Below, piece by piece: positions 17,438 through 28,680 of a stretch of DNA of 64,000 nucleotides. This DNA comes from Paracoccus aerodenitrificans (GTDB taxonomy: Bacteria > Pseudomonadota > Alphaproteobacteria > Rhodobacterales > Rhodobacteraceae): positions 2,418,001 through 2,482,000 of the forward strand of contig NZ_CP115784.1 in NCBI RefSeq assembly GCF_027913215.1, in the 5' to 3' direction. The notes under the pieces are model-generated. The model saw nothing but the letters and a program-made list of their open reading frames with translations. It was not told the DNA's origin and made no database searches. Position 1 is the first letter of the stretch; each line of letters begins with the position of its first letter. The translations under genes were made by a program, and so were the position numbers.

Positions 17438-18952
17438 TTATTTACCGAAATCGAAGATCCCCGCCGGACGCGGCTCGCCAAGCTTTCCAGCCTCGACCAC
17501 GAAGTTCAGCGCCGCCAGATCACCCGCCTTCAGATCGCGCAGCGATTCCGCCGCCTGAAGGAAACGGGTCTGCTCTGCGCCCGACAGGATGCCTTCGGAC
17601 AGGGTCAGGAACTTGTTCTTGTAATTTTCACGCACGAAAGGCCGTGCGCCATCGGGATGGGCATCGGCAAGCGCCAGCTCATCCTCGATCACGCTGCCAT
17701 CCTTCATGGTGATGACCACGCGCCCGCCGAACGCTTTTTCCTTGGGGTCCTTGGAGTGATAGCGGCGGGTCCACTCCTTGTCCTCGGTCGTGGTGATCTT
17801 GTGCCACAAATCGACCGTTTCCGGGCGGTTCGCACGTTCCGGCGCATAGGATTTTTCATGATGCCAGCCGCCATCTTCCAGCGCGACGGCAAAGATATAC
17901 ATGATGGAATGGTCCAGCGTCTCGCGGCTGGCCTGGGGGTCCATCTTCTGCGGGTCGTTTGCGCCGGTGCCGATCACGTAATGGGTGTGATGGCTGGTAT
18001 GGATGACGATATTGTCGATCTGGGACATATCCCCGACCTTCGGCCCCATGCGGCGGGCAAGGTCGATCAGCGCCTGAGACTGGTATTCCGCCGAATGTTC
18101 CTTGGTATAGGTATCGAGGATCGCCCGCTTCGCCTCTCCTTTACCCGGCAGCGGGACATTATAGATCGTGCCCGGACCCGACAGCAGATAGGCGATGAAC
18201 CCGTCCTCGCCCTCCCATGCGGGGGACGGTGCGCCTTCACCGCGCATGACGCGATCCACGGCCTCGATCGCCATCTTGCCGGCAAAGGCGGGGGCATAGG
18301 CTTTCCACGAGGAAATCTCACCCTTGCGCGACTGGCGGGTGGTGGTGGTGACATGCAGCGCCTGCTGCACGGCCTGATAGATCACCTCGGTCGGCAGGCC
18401 CAGAAGCGTACCGATTCCGGCGGCGGCTGACGGGCCGAGATGGGCGATATGGTCGATCTTGTGTTCATGCAGGCAGATGCCGGTAACCAGATCGACCTGA
18501 ATTTCATAGCCCGTCGCAAGGCCACGGATCAGATCCGCACCCGACTTTCCGGTATGCTGCGCCACGGCCAGAATCGGCGGGATATTATCGCCCGGATGCG
18601 AGTAATCCGCCGCCAGATAGGTATCGTGGAAATCCAGCTCCCGTACCGCCACGCCATTGGCATAGGCCGCCCATTCCGGCGAGATCGTCTTGCCGCTGTC
18701 AACGCCGAACACCGTCGCGCCGGGGCTGTAGGGATGCGCCATCGCCTGCGCACGCGCCGAGGCCACCGGACGGCGAGCAACCGACGCGGCCGCTACCGAG
18801 GCATTATCGATGATGCGGTTGATAATCATCTCGGTCACGTCGTCATCGACGGCCACGTCATCGGCGGCCACTTCCGCGATTTTCCACGCAAGCTGGTCTT
18901 CGCGGGCCAGATTTTCGGCGGATTTATAGGTACGGACTTCGTGCGTATTCAT
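17438..18952 (-). CDS. prpD: 2-methylcitrate dehydratase
   Basis: Dehydrates 2-methylcitrate to 2-methyl-cis-aconitate without an iron-sulfur cluster; 504 residues, MmgE/PrpD family. Recognisable stretches include [20 protein letters not shown] (active-site Asp/His region), [19 protein letters not shown] and [20 protein letters not shown]. Its ATG overlaps the stop of the upstream thioesterase gene (18949-18952), so translation is coupled. The next step, aconitase-type hydration, would need AcnB/AcnD, not present here. Confidence 0.96.
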   Translation of the reverse strand: MNTHEVRTYKSAENLAREDQLAWKIAEVAADDVAVDDDVTEMIINRIIDNASVAAASVARRPVASARAQAMAHPYSPGATVFGVDSGKTISPEWAAYANGVAVRELDFHDTYLAADYSHPGDNIPPILAVAQHTGKSGADLIRGLATGYEIQVDLVTGICLHEHKIDHIAHLGPSAAAGIGTLLGLPTEVIYQAVQQALHVTTTTRQSRKGEISSWKAYAPAFAGKMAIEAVDRVMRGEGAPSPAWEGEDGFIAYLLSGPGTIYNVPLPGKGEAKRAILDTYTKEHSAEYQSQALIDLARRMGPKVGDMSQIDNIVIHTSHHTHYVIGTGANDPQKMDPQASRETLDHSIMYIFAVALEDGGWHHEKSYAPERANRPETVDLWHKITTTEDKEWTRRYHSKDPKEKAFGGRVVITMKDGSVIEDELALADAHPDGARPFVRENYKNKFLTLSEGILSGAEQTRFLQAAESLRDLKAGDLAALNFVVEAGKLGEPRPAGIFDFGK

Positions 18953-19341
18953 GAACGCTTCTCCCCTGAGATGATATTCCTTGGCCTGCCATGTTCATTC
19001 ACGGCCACCATCTGAAACCGGCCCTGCACGACCTTGCCCTTTTCGCCTGTCGCCGGGTCTTCGCAATGACCGGAAAGCTCGACAACCATCGAACTGTTTC
19101 CCGATTCGCTGACATGGGCATGAACCGAAAACAGGCTTCCGACCGGCACCGGCGCCGTGAAGCGCAGATCGCTGACCGAGCCGAGAACGACATTGGCACA
19201 GGCATGACGGCTGGCAGCGGCAAAGGCCGCCTTGGCCAGCATCGACAGCGCATTTCCGGCAAACAGCGTCCCGTAATGGTTGGCCTGCGCGGGCAGGATC
19301 ACCTCGGTGAGCACCGTCATGTCGGAATCGGTTGAGGACAT
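18949..19341 (-). CDS. Acyl-CoA thioesterase, hotdog fold (YciA-like), first gene of prp operon
   Basis: A 130-residue hotdog thioesterase. [21 protein letters not shown] is the helix that carries the catalytic acidic or amide residues in YciA-type enzymes, and [14 protein letters not shown] and [11 protein letters not shown] are the typical strands. Start chosen at the ATG ending at 19341, with GAAGG upstream. It is the promoter-proximal gene of the methylcitrate operon, coupled to prpD, which suggests a job in releasing CoA from propionyl-CoA or related short acyl-CoAs when they pile up; this is inference from context. Confidence 0.88.
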   Translation of the reverse strand: MSSTDSDMTVLTEVILPAQANHYGTLFAGNALSMLAKAAFAAASRHACANVVLGSVSDLRFTAPVPVGSLFSVHAHVSESGNSSMVVELSGHCEDPATGEKGKVVQGRFQMVAVNEHGRPRNIISGEKRS

Positions 19342-19347
19342 GCAGAA

Positions 19348-19457
19348 CCTTCGCAAAATTTACACGCACAGCTTCACATAGGCCTGTATTCTTCGTAAAG
19401 ATTGAAGTTGTACAGGGTTGCAAAGCTTACCCCTCTGCTTTGCAAAGATTGCGAAGG
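19348..19457. promoter_or_regulatory. Divergent prp promoter region with ScfR-type operator candidates
   Basis: The 122-base divergent gap holds a perfect palindrome CTTTGCAAAG (19438-19447), a GTTGCAAA (19417-19424), and a distant inverted pair CCTTCGCAA (19348-19356) / TTGCGAAGG (19449-19457). ScfR-family regulators such as PccR are reported to bind TTTGCAAA-type half sites. The inverted pair also provides the ribosome sites of both flanking genes, so operator and Shine-Dalgarno sequence coincide. Confidence 0.65.
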
Positions 19458-19463
19458 AACGAC

Positions 19464-20876
19464 ATGGGGAACGCCTATCTTGGCGGTCAGCTGCGCCGCC
19501 TGCGCGAAAACCATGCCATGACACAGGCAGCACTTGCCCGCGCAGTCGGGATCTCTCCGAGCTATCTGAACCAGATGGAACGCAATCAGAGGCCGCTGAC
19601 CATGCGGGTCCTGTCCCGGCTGGATGCGCTCTTTGGATCAGAGGCCCGCCCTCTGCACGATCAGGGCGGAGATGGGCGGCTTGTGGCCCGGATGCGGGCG
19701 GCACTGGCGGATCTCGACGGACCGGTCTCGCTGCGGGAACTGCACGAGCTTGCCGATAACAGCCCCACCATCGCCCGAAATATCGTTGAGCTGCGCAGGC
19801 GGCTGCGTCTGGCAACGGAACGCGCCAGTCTGCTGGCCGAACAGGTCTCGGGTCAGCCTGGCCAGCCCGTCGCCCCGACCGCTTTCGAGGCAGTGCGGGA
19901 TTATTTCTACACTCACCGCAACCATATCGACGATCTCGACCGCGCCGCCGAGCCATTGGGCGAGGCCCTGCCGGTCAGGCACCGCGACGAACGGCTTGCG
20001 GCGCGGCTGGCCGAACGTCACAAGGTAAAGCTACAGACCGGAACCGACAGCAATGTTCTGCGCCGCTATGATCCCCGGACAGCGACGCTGCATCTTTCGC
20101 CGCATCTGTCACCCGGTCAACGCGCCTTTCAGATCGGGACGCAGCTTGCCCTGCTGGAAGCGTCCGACATTATCGAAGCGCTTTGCGCGGGGTCCGGTCT
20201 CTCGGACGGGGATTTGCCGCTGCTGCGCATCGGGCTGGCGAATTACTATGCCGGGGCGCTGATCATGCCCTATCGTCGCTTTCTGGCTGCCGCTGAGGAA
20301 ACACGCTACGATATCGAGCTTCTCGCCCAGTATTTCGGCGTCGGGTTCGAGACCGCCTGCCACCGTCTTTCCACGCTTCAGCGGCAGGGCGAAGAAGGTG
20401 TGCCGTTCTTTTTCATCCGCGTTGACCGGGCGGGCAATATCTCGAAACGGCAATCCGCGACGGATTTTCATTTCTCGCGCTTTGGCGGGTCCTGCCCCCT
20501 CTGGACAATCTATGATGCCTTCTCACGCCCCGCCGAGGTTCTGACCCAGCTTGCCGAAATGCCGGACGGGCGCCGCTATATGTGGATCGCGCGGACGGTG
20601 ACGCATGGCAAGCCGGGCTTCGGCGCAGCGGCCAAGCATTTCGCCATCGCGCTTGGCTGCGATGTCATCCACGCGGAAAGGCTGGTCTATGCGAAGGCGC
20701 TGGATCTGCGCACCCCCGAGGCCGCGACCCCGATCGGACCGGGCTGCCGCCTCTGCGATCGCCCGGCCTGTCCGCAGCGTGCCTTCCCGATGGTCGGCCA
20801 ACCCCTTGCCGCGCAACCCTCGCGGAGCGATTTCGCGCCCTATTCCTCGCCCGCCCCTGCCGGAGCAGGCTCGTAG
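19464..20876 (+). CDS. ScfR-family regulator of short-chain acyl-CoA metabolism (PrpR/PccR-like)
   Basis: 470-residue transcription factor: an N-terminal XRE helix-turn-helix (LRENHAMTQAALARAVGISPSYLNQMERNQRPL, spread over residues ~12-46), a central IrrE/ImmA-like region (residues ~150-340, with FETACHRLSTLQRQ) and a C-terminal Cys-containing domain with CRLCDRPACPQRAFP. This layout is that of RamB/ScfR proteins, which sense short acyl-CoAs and control propionate, glyoxylate-type or methylcitrate genes. The ATG follows AAGGAA; the frame upstream to 19332 overlaps the divergent promoter and is not coding. Being divergent from the prp operon makes that its likely target. Confidence 0.9.
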   Translation: MGNAYLGGQLRRLRENHAMTQAALARAVGISPSYLNQMERNQRPLTMRVLSRLDALFGSEARPLHDQGGDGRLVARMRAALADLDGPVSLRELHELADNSPTIARNIVELRRRLRLATERASLLAEQVSGQPGQPVAPTAFEAVRDYFYTHRNHIDDLDRAAEPLGEALPVRHRDERLAARLAERHKVKLQTGTDSNVLRRYDPRTATLHLSPHLSPGQRAFQIGTQLALLEASDIIEALCAGSGLSDGDLPLLRIGLANYYAGALIMPYRRFLAAAEETRYDIELLAQYFGVGFETACHRLSTLQRQGEEGVPFFFIRVDRAGNISKRQSATDFHFSRFGGSCPLWTIYDAFSRPAEVLTQLAEMPDGRRYMWIARTVTHGKPGFGAAAKHFAIALGCDVIHAERLVYAKALDLRTPEAATPIGPGCRLCDRPACPQRAFPMVGQPLAAQPSRSDFAPYSSPAPAGAGS

Positions 20877-20906
20877 CACTCTACATCACGGCACCGGAAA
20901 AGCGCC

Positions 20907-22807
<1,901 letters not shown>

Positions 22808-23953
22808 ATGAAAAGAACATTAACCGGCGCCGCCGCACTGCTTGTCACCGCCGCTCCGGTCTTCGCCGCCGGTATCGAGCGGTCGACCCAGTCCATCGGG
22901 ATTCTGTTCGAGGAAGGCAATTACGCCGAACTCGGCGGTCAGTTCACAAATCCGGATGTCAGCGGCAACGATCTGGCCATTTATGGCGGCAGCAGCACCG
23001 GCGGCGTCGCGGATGAGTTCAACGTCGTCACTTTCGGCTACAAGCACCAGTTCACCGATCAACTGTCTGCCGCACTGATCATTGAGCATCCTTATGGGGC
23101 CGATATCGAATATACGGATTTCGCGGATGGCGGCTCATATATGCTGGGTGGCACCAAGGCGAATGTCGAAAGCGCGATGATCTCGGGCATTCTGCGCTAT
23201 AAGTTCAACGATAGCTGGGGTGTGCATGGCGGTGTGCGTGTCTCCAAGGCCTCAGGCGATGTGAAACTCGCCGGTACGGCCTACAGCCAGCTTTCAGGTT
23301 ATCGCGCCAAGCTGGAGGACGATACGGCTGCCGGCTGGCTGCTTGGCGGAACATGGGAGCTTCCCGATATCGCGGCACGGGTCGCGCTGACCTATTATTC
23401 CGATATCGACCATGATTTCGACACCGAGGAAACGCTGAACGGTATCCCCGTCGCTCTGCTTCCCGGAATGCCGCTTTCCGGTGACTCGACTTCGGTCACG
23501 ACGCCCTCGATGCTCGCGCTGGATTTCCAGACCGGCATCGCCACCGATACGCTGCTCTTCGGCCAGCTTCGCCGCACCTACTGGTCGGATTTCACCGTCA
23601 CCCCGGAATGGTTCGGCAGAGGTGTACCGGACGGGCTGGTCAGCCTGGAGGACAGCAACACCTTCACCCTGGGCGTCGGCCGGAAATTCACCGAACAATG
23701 GTCCGGCACCGTCGCGTTCACCTATGAACCGACCGGAGACGACCTCGTATCCCCGCTGGCACCCACGAATGGCCGCAAGGGCGTTACCGTGGCCGGTATC
23801 TACACGATGGATAACTGGAAATTCACCGGCGGCATCAACTACACCAAACTGGGTGACGCGACCCCGGAAACCGGCACGCCTGATGCGGCGCGCGCCGAGA
23901 TCGAGGACAGCGAAGCGGTGAGCCTCGGCCTGCGCATCGGCTATCGCTTCTGA
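22808..23953 (+). CDS. FadL/OmpP1-family outer-membrane transport protein
   Basis: 381-residue outer-membrane beta-barrel for hydrophobic compounds such as long-chain fatty acids. A signal peptide (MKRTLTGAAALLVTAAPVFAA) is followed by the short N-terminal hatch region (GIERSTQSIGILFEEGNYAE), alternating beta-strands, and a C-terminal strand ending LRIGYRF, with the terminal Phe needed for Bam-mediated insertion. The N-terminus GIERSTQS is typical of the Rhodobacteraceae branch. A strong ribosome site precedes it and a terminator follows, so it stands alone. Ligand not deducible. Confidence 0.9.
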   Translation: MKRTLTGAAALLVTAAPVFAAGIERSTQSIGILFEEGNYAELGGQFTNPDVSGNDLAIYGGSSTGGVADEFNVVTFGYKHQFTDQLSAALIIEHPYGADIEYTDFADGGSYMLGGTKANVESAMISGILRYKFNDSWGVHGGVRVSKASGDVKLAGTAYSQLSGYRAKLEDDTAAGWLLGGTWELPDIAARVALTYYSDIDHDFDTEETLNGIPVALLPGMPLSGDSTSVTTPSMLALDFQTGIATDTLLFGQLRRTYWSDFTVTPEWFGRGVPDGLVSLEDSNTFTLGVGRKFTEQWSGTVAFTYEPTGDDLVSPLAPTNGRKGVTVAGIYTMDNWKFTGGINYTKLGDATPETGTPDAARAEIEDSEAVSLGLRIGYRF

Positions 23954-23985
23954 TCGCCGGATCGTTCATTCCGCAACACAAGCCG

Positions 23986-24012
23986 AAGCCCCGCCACGCG
24001 CGGGGCTTTTCT
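23986..24012 (+). terminator. Rho-independent terminator after the FadL-family gene
   Basis: AAGCCCCGC (23986-23994) pairs with GCGGGGCTT (24000-24008) and continues into TTTT-rich sequence. Confidence 0.85.
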
Positions 24013-24056
24013 CTTGCGCGTCCGCTGCCTAGATTACGCGGCACGAAGGAGCCGCC

Positions 24057-24920
24057 ATGATCTATGCGACCGGACAAGACTGGACACGCAGCAGCCGAAA
24101 ACGGGTGCTGCTTTTCGGCATGTCAGGTCTGGGGAAAACGCATCTGTCGAACATGCTGCGTGCCTCGGGCGACTGGTTCCATTACAGCATCGATTACCGC
24201 ATCGGCACCCGCTATATGGGCGAACTCATCGCGGATAACTTCAAGCGCGAGGCGATGAAAGTGCCGCTGCTGCGCGAATTGCTGCTGTCGGACAGCGTCT
24301 ATATCGCCAGCAATATCACCTTCGACAATCTTTCTCCGCTGTCCACCTATCTGGGCAAACCCGGAAGCGTGACCCGCGGCGGGCTGGCATTCGACGACTA
24401 TATGCTGCGTCAGAACCAGCACCGCGCGGCAGAGGTTTCCGCCCTGCTGGATACGCCCTATTTCATCGACCGTGCGCAGGAAATTTACCGGCTGCCGAAT
24501 TTCGTCTGCGATTCCGGCGGCTCGATCTGCGAGGTCGTCGATCCCGAGGATTCCGGCGACAAGGTGCTGAACGCGCTGGAACGCCACCTGCTGATGGTCT
24601 GGATCAAGGGATCAGAGGCACATACGGCGGAACTGGTCCGGCGCTTCGACCGTGCCCCCAAACCGATGTATTACGAACCCGAATTCCTTGACCGCTCTTT
24701 CGTGCAGTACCGGATGGAGAACGGGCTGCGCGAGGATCAGGTCGATCCCGACGCGTTTATCCGCTGGATCTATTCACGCGCTCTGGATCAGCGCCAGCCG
24801 CGTTATGAGGCAATGGCGCGGCGCGGCGTGACCGTCACCGCCGAAGAGGTCTCAGACATCTCAACGCCCGAGGAATTCAATGCGCTGATCGCGCGTGCCA
24901 TCGACCGAAAGGAACCCTGA
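24057..24920 (+). CDS. Uncharacterised P-loop kinase/ATPase joined to metA
   Basis: A 287-residue cytoplasmic protein with a Walker A motif [17 protein letters not shown] near residue 20-36, the form seen in small-molecule kinases and sulfotransferase-like NTPases. Later features are [53 protein letters not shown] and a C-terminal charged helical part. I know this only as a protein annotated ATPase next to metA in Rhodobacteraceae. It ends two bases before the metA ATG, so the two are co-translated. It could modify or guard the homoserine acyltransferase or act in sulfur or methionine metabolism; none of this is shown. Confidence 0.82.
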   Translation: MIYATGQDWTRSSRKRVLLFGMSGLGKTHLSNMLRASGDWFHYSIDYRIGTRYMGELIADNFKREAMKVPLLRELLLSDSVYIASNITFDNLSPLSTYLGKPGSVTRGGLAFDDYMLRQNQHRAAEVSALLDTPYFIDRAQEIYRLPNFVCDSGGSICEVVDPEDSGDKVLNALERHLLMVWIKGSEAHTAELVRRFDRAPKPMYYEPEFLDRSFVQYRMENGLREDQVDPDAFIRWIYSRALDQRQPRYEAMARRGVTVTAEEVSDISTPEEFNALIARAIDRKEP

Positions 24921-24922
24921 AA

Positions 24923-25846
24923 ATGCCGATCACCCTGCCCAATGACCTGCCCGCCTTCGACATCTTGTCGGGCGAGGGCGTCATGGTCATGTCGCCGGGC
25001 CGCGCGGCGACGCAGGATATCCGGCCTCTGCGCATCGGGTTGTTGAATCTGATGCCGAAGAAGATCCAGACCGAGAACCAGTTCGCCCGGCTGATCGGCG
25101 CGACGCCGCTGCAAATCGACTTTCAGCTGATCCGCATGTCCGACCATGAAAGCCGCAACACGGCGGCGGATCACATGGCCAGCTTCTATCGCCCCTTCCG
25201 CGAGGTTGAGGCCACGGGCGAGAAATTCGACGGCCTCGTCATCACCGGCGCCCCGATCGAGCATCTGCCCTTTGAGGATGTCACCTATTGGGAGGAACTG
25301 CGCCGCGTCTTCGACTGGACGCAGAGCCATGTGCATTCCACCTTCGGCGTCTGCTGGGGCGGCATGGCGATGGCCTATCATTTCCACGGCCTGCCCAAGC
25401 ATCTGCTGGACGCCAAGGCTTTCGGCTGCTTCCGTCACGAGAACCGCGCCCCGGCCTCGCCCTATCTGCGCGGATTTTCCGACGATCTGCTGATCCCGGT
25501 CAGCCGCTGGACCGAGGTCCGCGCCGAAGATGTGGACGCCCGCCCTGCCCTGACCACGCTTCTGGCCTCGGACGAGGTCGGGCCGTGCCTGCTGGAGGAT
25601 ACCGGCCATCGTGCGCTCTATGTTTTCAACCATTTCGAATACGATTCCGACACGCTGAAGGACGAATATGATCGCGATGTATCGGTCGGCAAAGCGATCA
25701 ACGTGCCGGTGAATTACTATCCCGGCGACGACCCGTCCCGGCCTCCGTCGAACCGGTGGCGCAGCCATGCGCATCTTCTCTATGGCAACTGGATCAACGA
25801 GATCTACCAGACCACCGAATACGAAATGGCGAAGATCGGCACCTGA
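24923..25846 (+). CDS. metA: Homoserine O-acyltransferase (MetAA, probably O-acetyltransferase)
   Basis: Acylates the hydroxyl of homoserine, the entry step to methionine. 307 residues, glutamine-amidotransferase-like fold: acyl-enzyme Cys in [13 protein letters not shown], His and Glu in [12 protein letters not shown]. The residue that sets acyl donor is visible in [16 protein letters not shown]: a Glu occupies the place where succinyl-using enzymes have Gly, so acetyl-CoA is the likely donor (family knowledge from MetA structure-function work). No SAM-II riboswitch is recognisable upstream, and the gene depends on the promoter of the P-loop gene before it. Confidence 0.93.
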   Translation: MPITLPNDLPAFDILSGEGVMVMSPGRAATQDIRPLRIGLLNLMPKKIQTENQFARLIGATPLQIDFQLIRMSDHESRNTAADHMASFYRPFREVEATGEKFDGLVITGAPIEHLPFEDVTYWEELRRVFDWTQSHVHSTFGVCWGGMAMAYHFHGLPKHLLDAKAFGCFRHENRAPASPYLRGFSDDLLIPVSRWTEVRAEDVDARPALTTLLASDEVGPCLLEDTGHRALYVFNHFEYDSDTLKDEYDRDVSVGKAINVPVNYYPGDDPSRPPSNRWRSHAHLLYGNWINEIYQTTEYEMAKIGT

Positions 25847-25910
25847 AACGCGCCTCTTTTCACACCCGGCAAGCGCCTGCATAGTGCCGGAACAGCTACG
25901 GAGACCACGC

Positions 25911-26804
25911 ATGGCCAGCAGGAAAGACGCGCCCCATCCGATGCCCTATGTCGGAGAGATCACCAAATTCCTCGAAAACGACGCTCCGAAAGAGATCCGC
26001 AAGGCCATCGAACAGGCCGGCAAGGATGATATTCTGAACCCGACCTATCCCTATGACGGGGAAATCGACAAGGACGAATACAAGGACCGGATGGAGCAGC
26101 TTCAGGTTCAGCTTGTCCGCATGATGCATGATGTCGTGGTCACCGGAAAGCGCGTCGTCGTGGTGTTCGAGGGCCGCGACGCGGCGGGCAAGGGCGGAAC
26201 CATCGAACGTGTGCGCGAAAACCTGAACCCGCGCAGCGCCTATATCGTGGCGCTTCCGAAACCCACCGACCGCGAATCGCGGCAATGGTATTTTCAGCGC
26301 TATGTGGACTGGCTGCCCGCTGACGGCGAAATCGCGCTGTTCGACCGAAGCTGGTATAATCGCGGCGTGGTCGAACGCGTCTTCGGCTTCTCCAGCGAGC
26401 AGGACCGAAAGCTGTTCTTCAAACAGCTTCCCCATTTCGAGGAAATGCTGGTCAGCGACGACACGATCCTCATCAAGCTGTGGCTGAATGTCGGTCGGGC
26501 CGAACAGCTCCGGCGCTTCCTCGACCGCGAGAAAGACCCGCTGAAACAATGGAAGCTTTCATCCATAGATGTGGACGGGCTGGCGAAATGGGATGAATAT
26601 ACCGAGGCGATTCAGGATATGCTGAAACGCTCGCATATCGACACCGCGCCCTGGACGGTGATCCGCTCGGATGACAAAAAACGCGCCCGAATCGCGGCGA
26701 TCCAGACCATCCTGAATGCGGTGGATTACGCAGGCAAGGACCCTGACGCGATTGGCAAGATTGACGAAAACATCGCCGGTGGCCCGGACATCCTGACACG
26801 ATGA
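25911..26804 (+). CDS. ppk2: Polyphosphate kinase 2
   Basis: PPK2-family enzyme that moves phosphate between polyphosphate and nucleotides. Walker [17 protein letters not shown], the Walker B-like [20 protein letters not shown] and the basic lid region ([18 protein letters not shown]) are all present. 297 residues and a single PPK2 domain, hence class I or III; the exact nucleotide specificity cannot be read. The ATG at 25911 follows ACGGAG; the longer frame overlaps metA. Its stop overlaps the start of the next gene (ATGA). Confidence 0.94.
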   Translation: MASRKDAPHPMPYVGEITKFLENDAPKEIRKAIEQAGKDDILNPTYPYDGEIDKDEYKDRMEQLQVQLVRMMHDVVVTGKRVVVVFEGRDAAGKGGTIERVRENLNPRSAYIVALPKPTDRESRQWYFQRYVDWLPADGEIALFDRSWYNRGVVERVFGFSSEQDRKLFFKQLPHFEEMLVSDDTILIKLWLNVGRAEQLRRFLDREKDPLKQWKLSSIDVDGLAKWDEYTEAIQDMLKRSHIDTAPWTVIRSDDKKRARIAAIQTILNAVDYAGKDPDAIGKIDENIAGGPDILTR

Positions 26805-27709
26805 GCCGCATTCTTGCCCTCATCTGGCTGCTTTTCGCTCTGCCTGTCGCGGCGCAGGAACTGCCGGACTGGCAATATAACTCGATCAACGATTTCGCCG
26901 GGATTCTCAGCAATGACGATACAAGGATTCTGGATCAGGCCCTGATCGCGCTGAACGGGGAAACCGGCGTCGAAGGGACTGTCGTCACGCTGACCGACCG
27001 CGCCAGCTATGGCGGGACAGACGGGCTGGAATCCTTCGCGACGCGGCTGTTCAATGACTGGGGCGTCGGCAATGCCGAGCGCGATGACGGGTTCATGGTC
27101 CTGTTTCTGCGCGACGACCGCGAAGCCCGGATCGAACTGGGCGCGGGATATGCGCGGGAATATGACCGGATTGCGCAGCAGATCATGGACGGGATCATGC
27201 TGCCGGAATTCCGTGACGGCGCCTATTCCGCCGGGCTGCGTCAGGGGACGCTGGCGGTGGCGGACCGGATCGCCCGAGCGCATACCGCCGGGACCGTCCC
27301 TGAGCCTCCGCGCCGGAACTGGGCGGATCTCATCCTTGTGAACCTGATGTCGATCCTGTTCGGTCTGTTCGGAATCGTCGCGACATTTCTCTTTATCTAT
27401 CGCAAATGGACCCAGAATCGCTGCCCGCGCTGCCGGGAACGCGGGCTGATCACCGAAACCGGCCCGATGCGCGATCCTCTGCCCGATGGCGGCTGGAAAG
27501 TGCAGTATGATCAGGTGAAACGGATCTGCCCCTCTTGCGGCTATACCGGCACCAAACGCAAGAAACGCCCCGAGACGATCGTTTTCGCAGGCGATGGAAC
27601 CATCCTCAGCCGAAGCAGCAATATACGCTCTGTCGCGGGCCGCAGCCGCAGCAGCGGCGGGTTCGGCGGCGGTTCCTCGGGCGGCGGGGGCGCCTCTGGC
27701 CGGTGGTGA
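26801..27709 (+). CDS. TPM-domain membrane-anchored protein (YgcG-like)
   Basis: A 302-residue protein with a signal sequence ([19 protein letters not shown]), a TPM (Psb32/YgcG) domain at residues ~24-165 ([61 protein letters not shown]), a membrane helix (about 183-203), two CxxC pairs in RCPRCRERG and ICPSCGYTG that look like a zinc ribbon, and a Ser/Gly-rich tail ending [14 protein letters not shown]. Function unknown; TPM proteins are linked to membrane-protein maintenance. It is translated together with ppk2. Confidence 0.88.
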   Translation: MSRILALIWLLFALPVAAQELPDWQYNSINDFAGILSNDDTRILDQALIALNGETGVEGTVVTLTDRASYGGTDGLESFATRLFNDWGVGNAERDDGFMVLFLRDDREARIELGAGYAREYDRIAQQIMDGIMLPEFRDGAYSAGLRQGTLAVADRIARAHTAGTVPEPPRRNWADLILVNLMSILFGLFGIVATFLFIYRKWTQNRCPRCRERGLITETGPMRDPLPDGGWKVQYDQVKRICPSCGYTGTKRKKRPETIVFAGDGTILSRSSNIRSVAGRSRSSGGFGGGSSGGGGASGRW

Positions 27710-27812
27710 GCCACGAAAACCGGCCAATCGAAGAAAGCAAATGATATCAGGGTTCTTGTACCCGGCGTTCAGTCGCGCATAATCGCCCCAGCCAGCCATG
27801 CAGGGGGAAGCC

Positions 27813-28556
27813 ATGCAGCTTGACGAAACACGCGCCGTTGTCACCGGAGGCGCTTCCGGTCTTGGTGCTGCCACATCCGAGTATCTGCGCCAACGCGGTG
27901 CGCAGGTCACGATCCTCGACCGCGACCCGAAAGGCCGCAATTTCGCCCGCGGGATCGGCGCGGGCTTCATCGAGACCGACGTGATCGACGAAGCCAGCGT
28001 GACTCGCGCCATCGAAGGCGCGGTCGAAGAAATGGGCGCGATCAATGCCTGCGTGAACTGCGCGGGCATAGTCACCGGCGAAAAGACCATCGGACGCGAC
28101 GGCCCTCACGGTCTGGAAAGCTTCCGCCGCACGATTGAAATCAACCTGATCGGCAGCTTCAACGTGCTGCGCCTCGCCGCCGCCGAAATGGCGCGGAATG
28201 AGGGCGAGGAGCGGGGCGTGATCATCAACACCGCCTCGGTCGCCGCGTTTGACGGACAGGCCGGGCAAGCCGCCTATGCCGCCTCGAAGGCCGCAATCGC
28301 CGGCATGACCCTGCCCATCGCCCGCGACCTCGCCCGCAACGGCATCCGCGTCATGACCATCGCGCCCGGCATTTTCGCCACCCCGATGATGCGCAGCCTG
28401 CCGCCCGAAGTGCAGGAGAGCCTGGCCGCCGAGGTGACCTATCCCAAACGCCTCGGCGACCCCGGGGAATTCGCCCGCATGGTCGGCACGATCATCGAAT
28501 CCGGCTATCTGAACGGCGAGGTCATCCGTCTGGACGGTGCATTGCGCATGCACTGA
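27813..28556 (+). CDS. SDR oxidoreductase, type II 3-hydroxyacyl-CoA dehydrogenase-like
   Basis: 247-residue Rossmann-fold protein: [11 protein letters not shown] cofactor motif, D(R)D acidic end of strand 2 pointing to NAD, NCAGI, catalytic [11 protein letters not shown] ... [10 protein letters not shown], and the C-terminal [10 protein letters not shown]. This set matches HSD10-type 3-hydroxy-2-methylbutyryl-CoA or 3-hydroxyacyl-CoA dehydrogenases used in isoleucine and fatty-acid breakdown. Start at 27813 has GGGGGAAG just upstream; an ATG 15 bases earlier lacks one. Monocistronic. Substrate is inferred from resemblance. Confidence 0.88.
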   Translation: MQLDETRAVVTGGASGLGAATSEYLRQRGAQVTILDRDPKGRNFARGIGAGFIETDVIDEASVTRAIEGAVEEMGAINACVNCAGIVTGEKTIGRDGPHGLESFRRTIEINLIGSFNVLRLAAAEMARNEGEERGVIINTASVAAFDGQAGQAAYAASKAAIAGMTLPIARDLARNGIRVMTIAPGIFATPMMRSLPPEVQESLAAEVTYPKRLGDPGEFARMVGTIIESGYLNGEVIRLDGALRMH

Positions 28557-28680
28557 ACCTGGCCGCCCCGTGGTCTCGCGAAAGCGTGCGCGGCCGCGGC
28601 ATCACAGGACGCTTGCGCGTGAGTTGACCGCTCGCTAGCGTCAGAGCATCAACAGCCTCTCAAGGAAAGGCCATAAGCTT

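Noticed and set aside
24013..24056. SAM-II riboswitch before the metA operon
   Set aside because: The leader after the fadL terminator is under 50 bases and shows no SAM-II-like pseudoknot.
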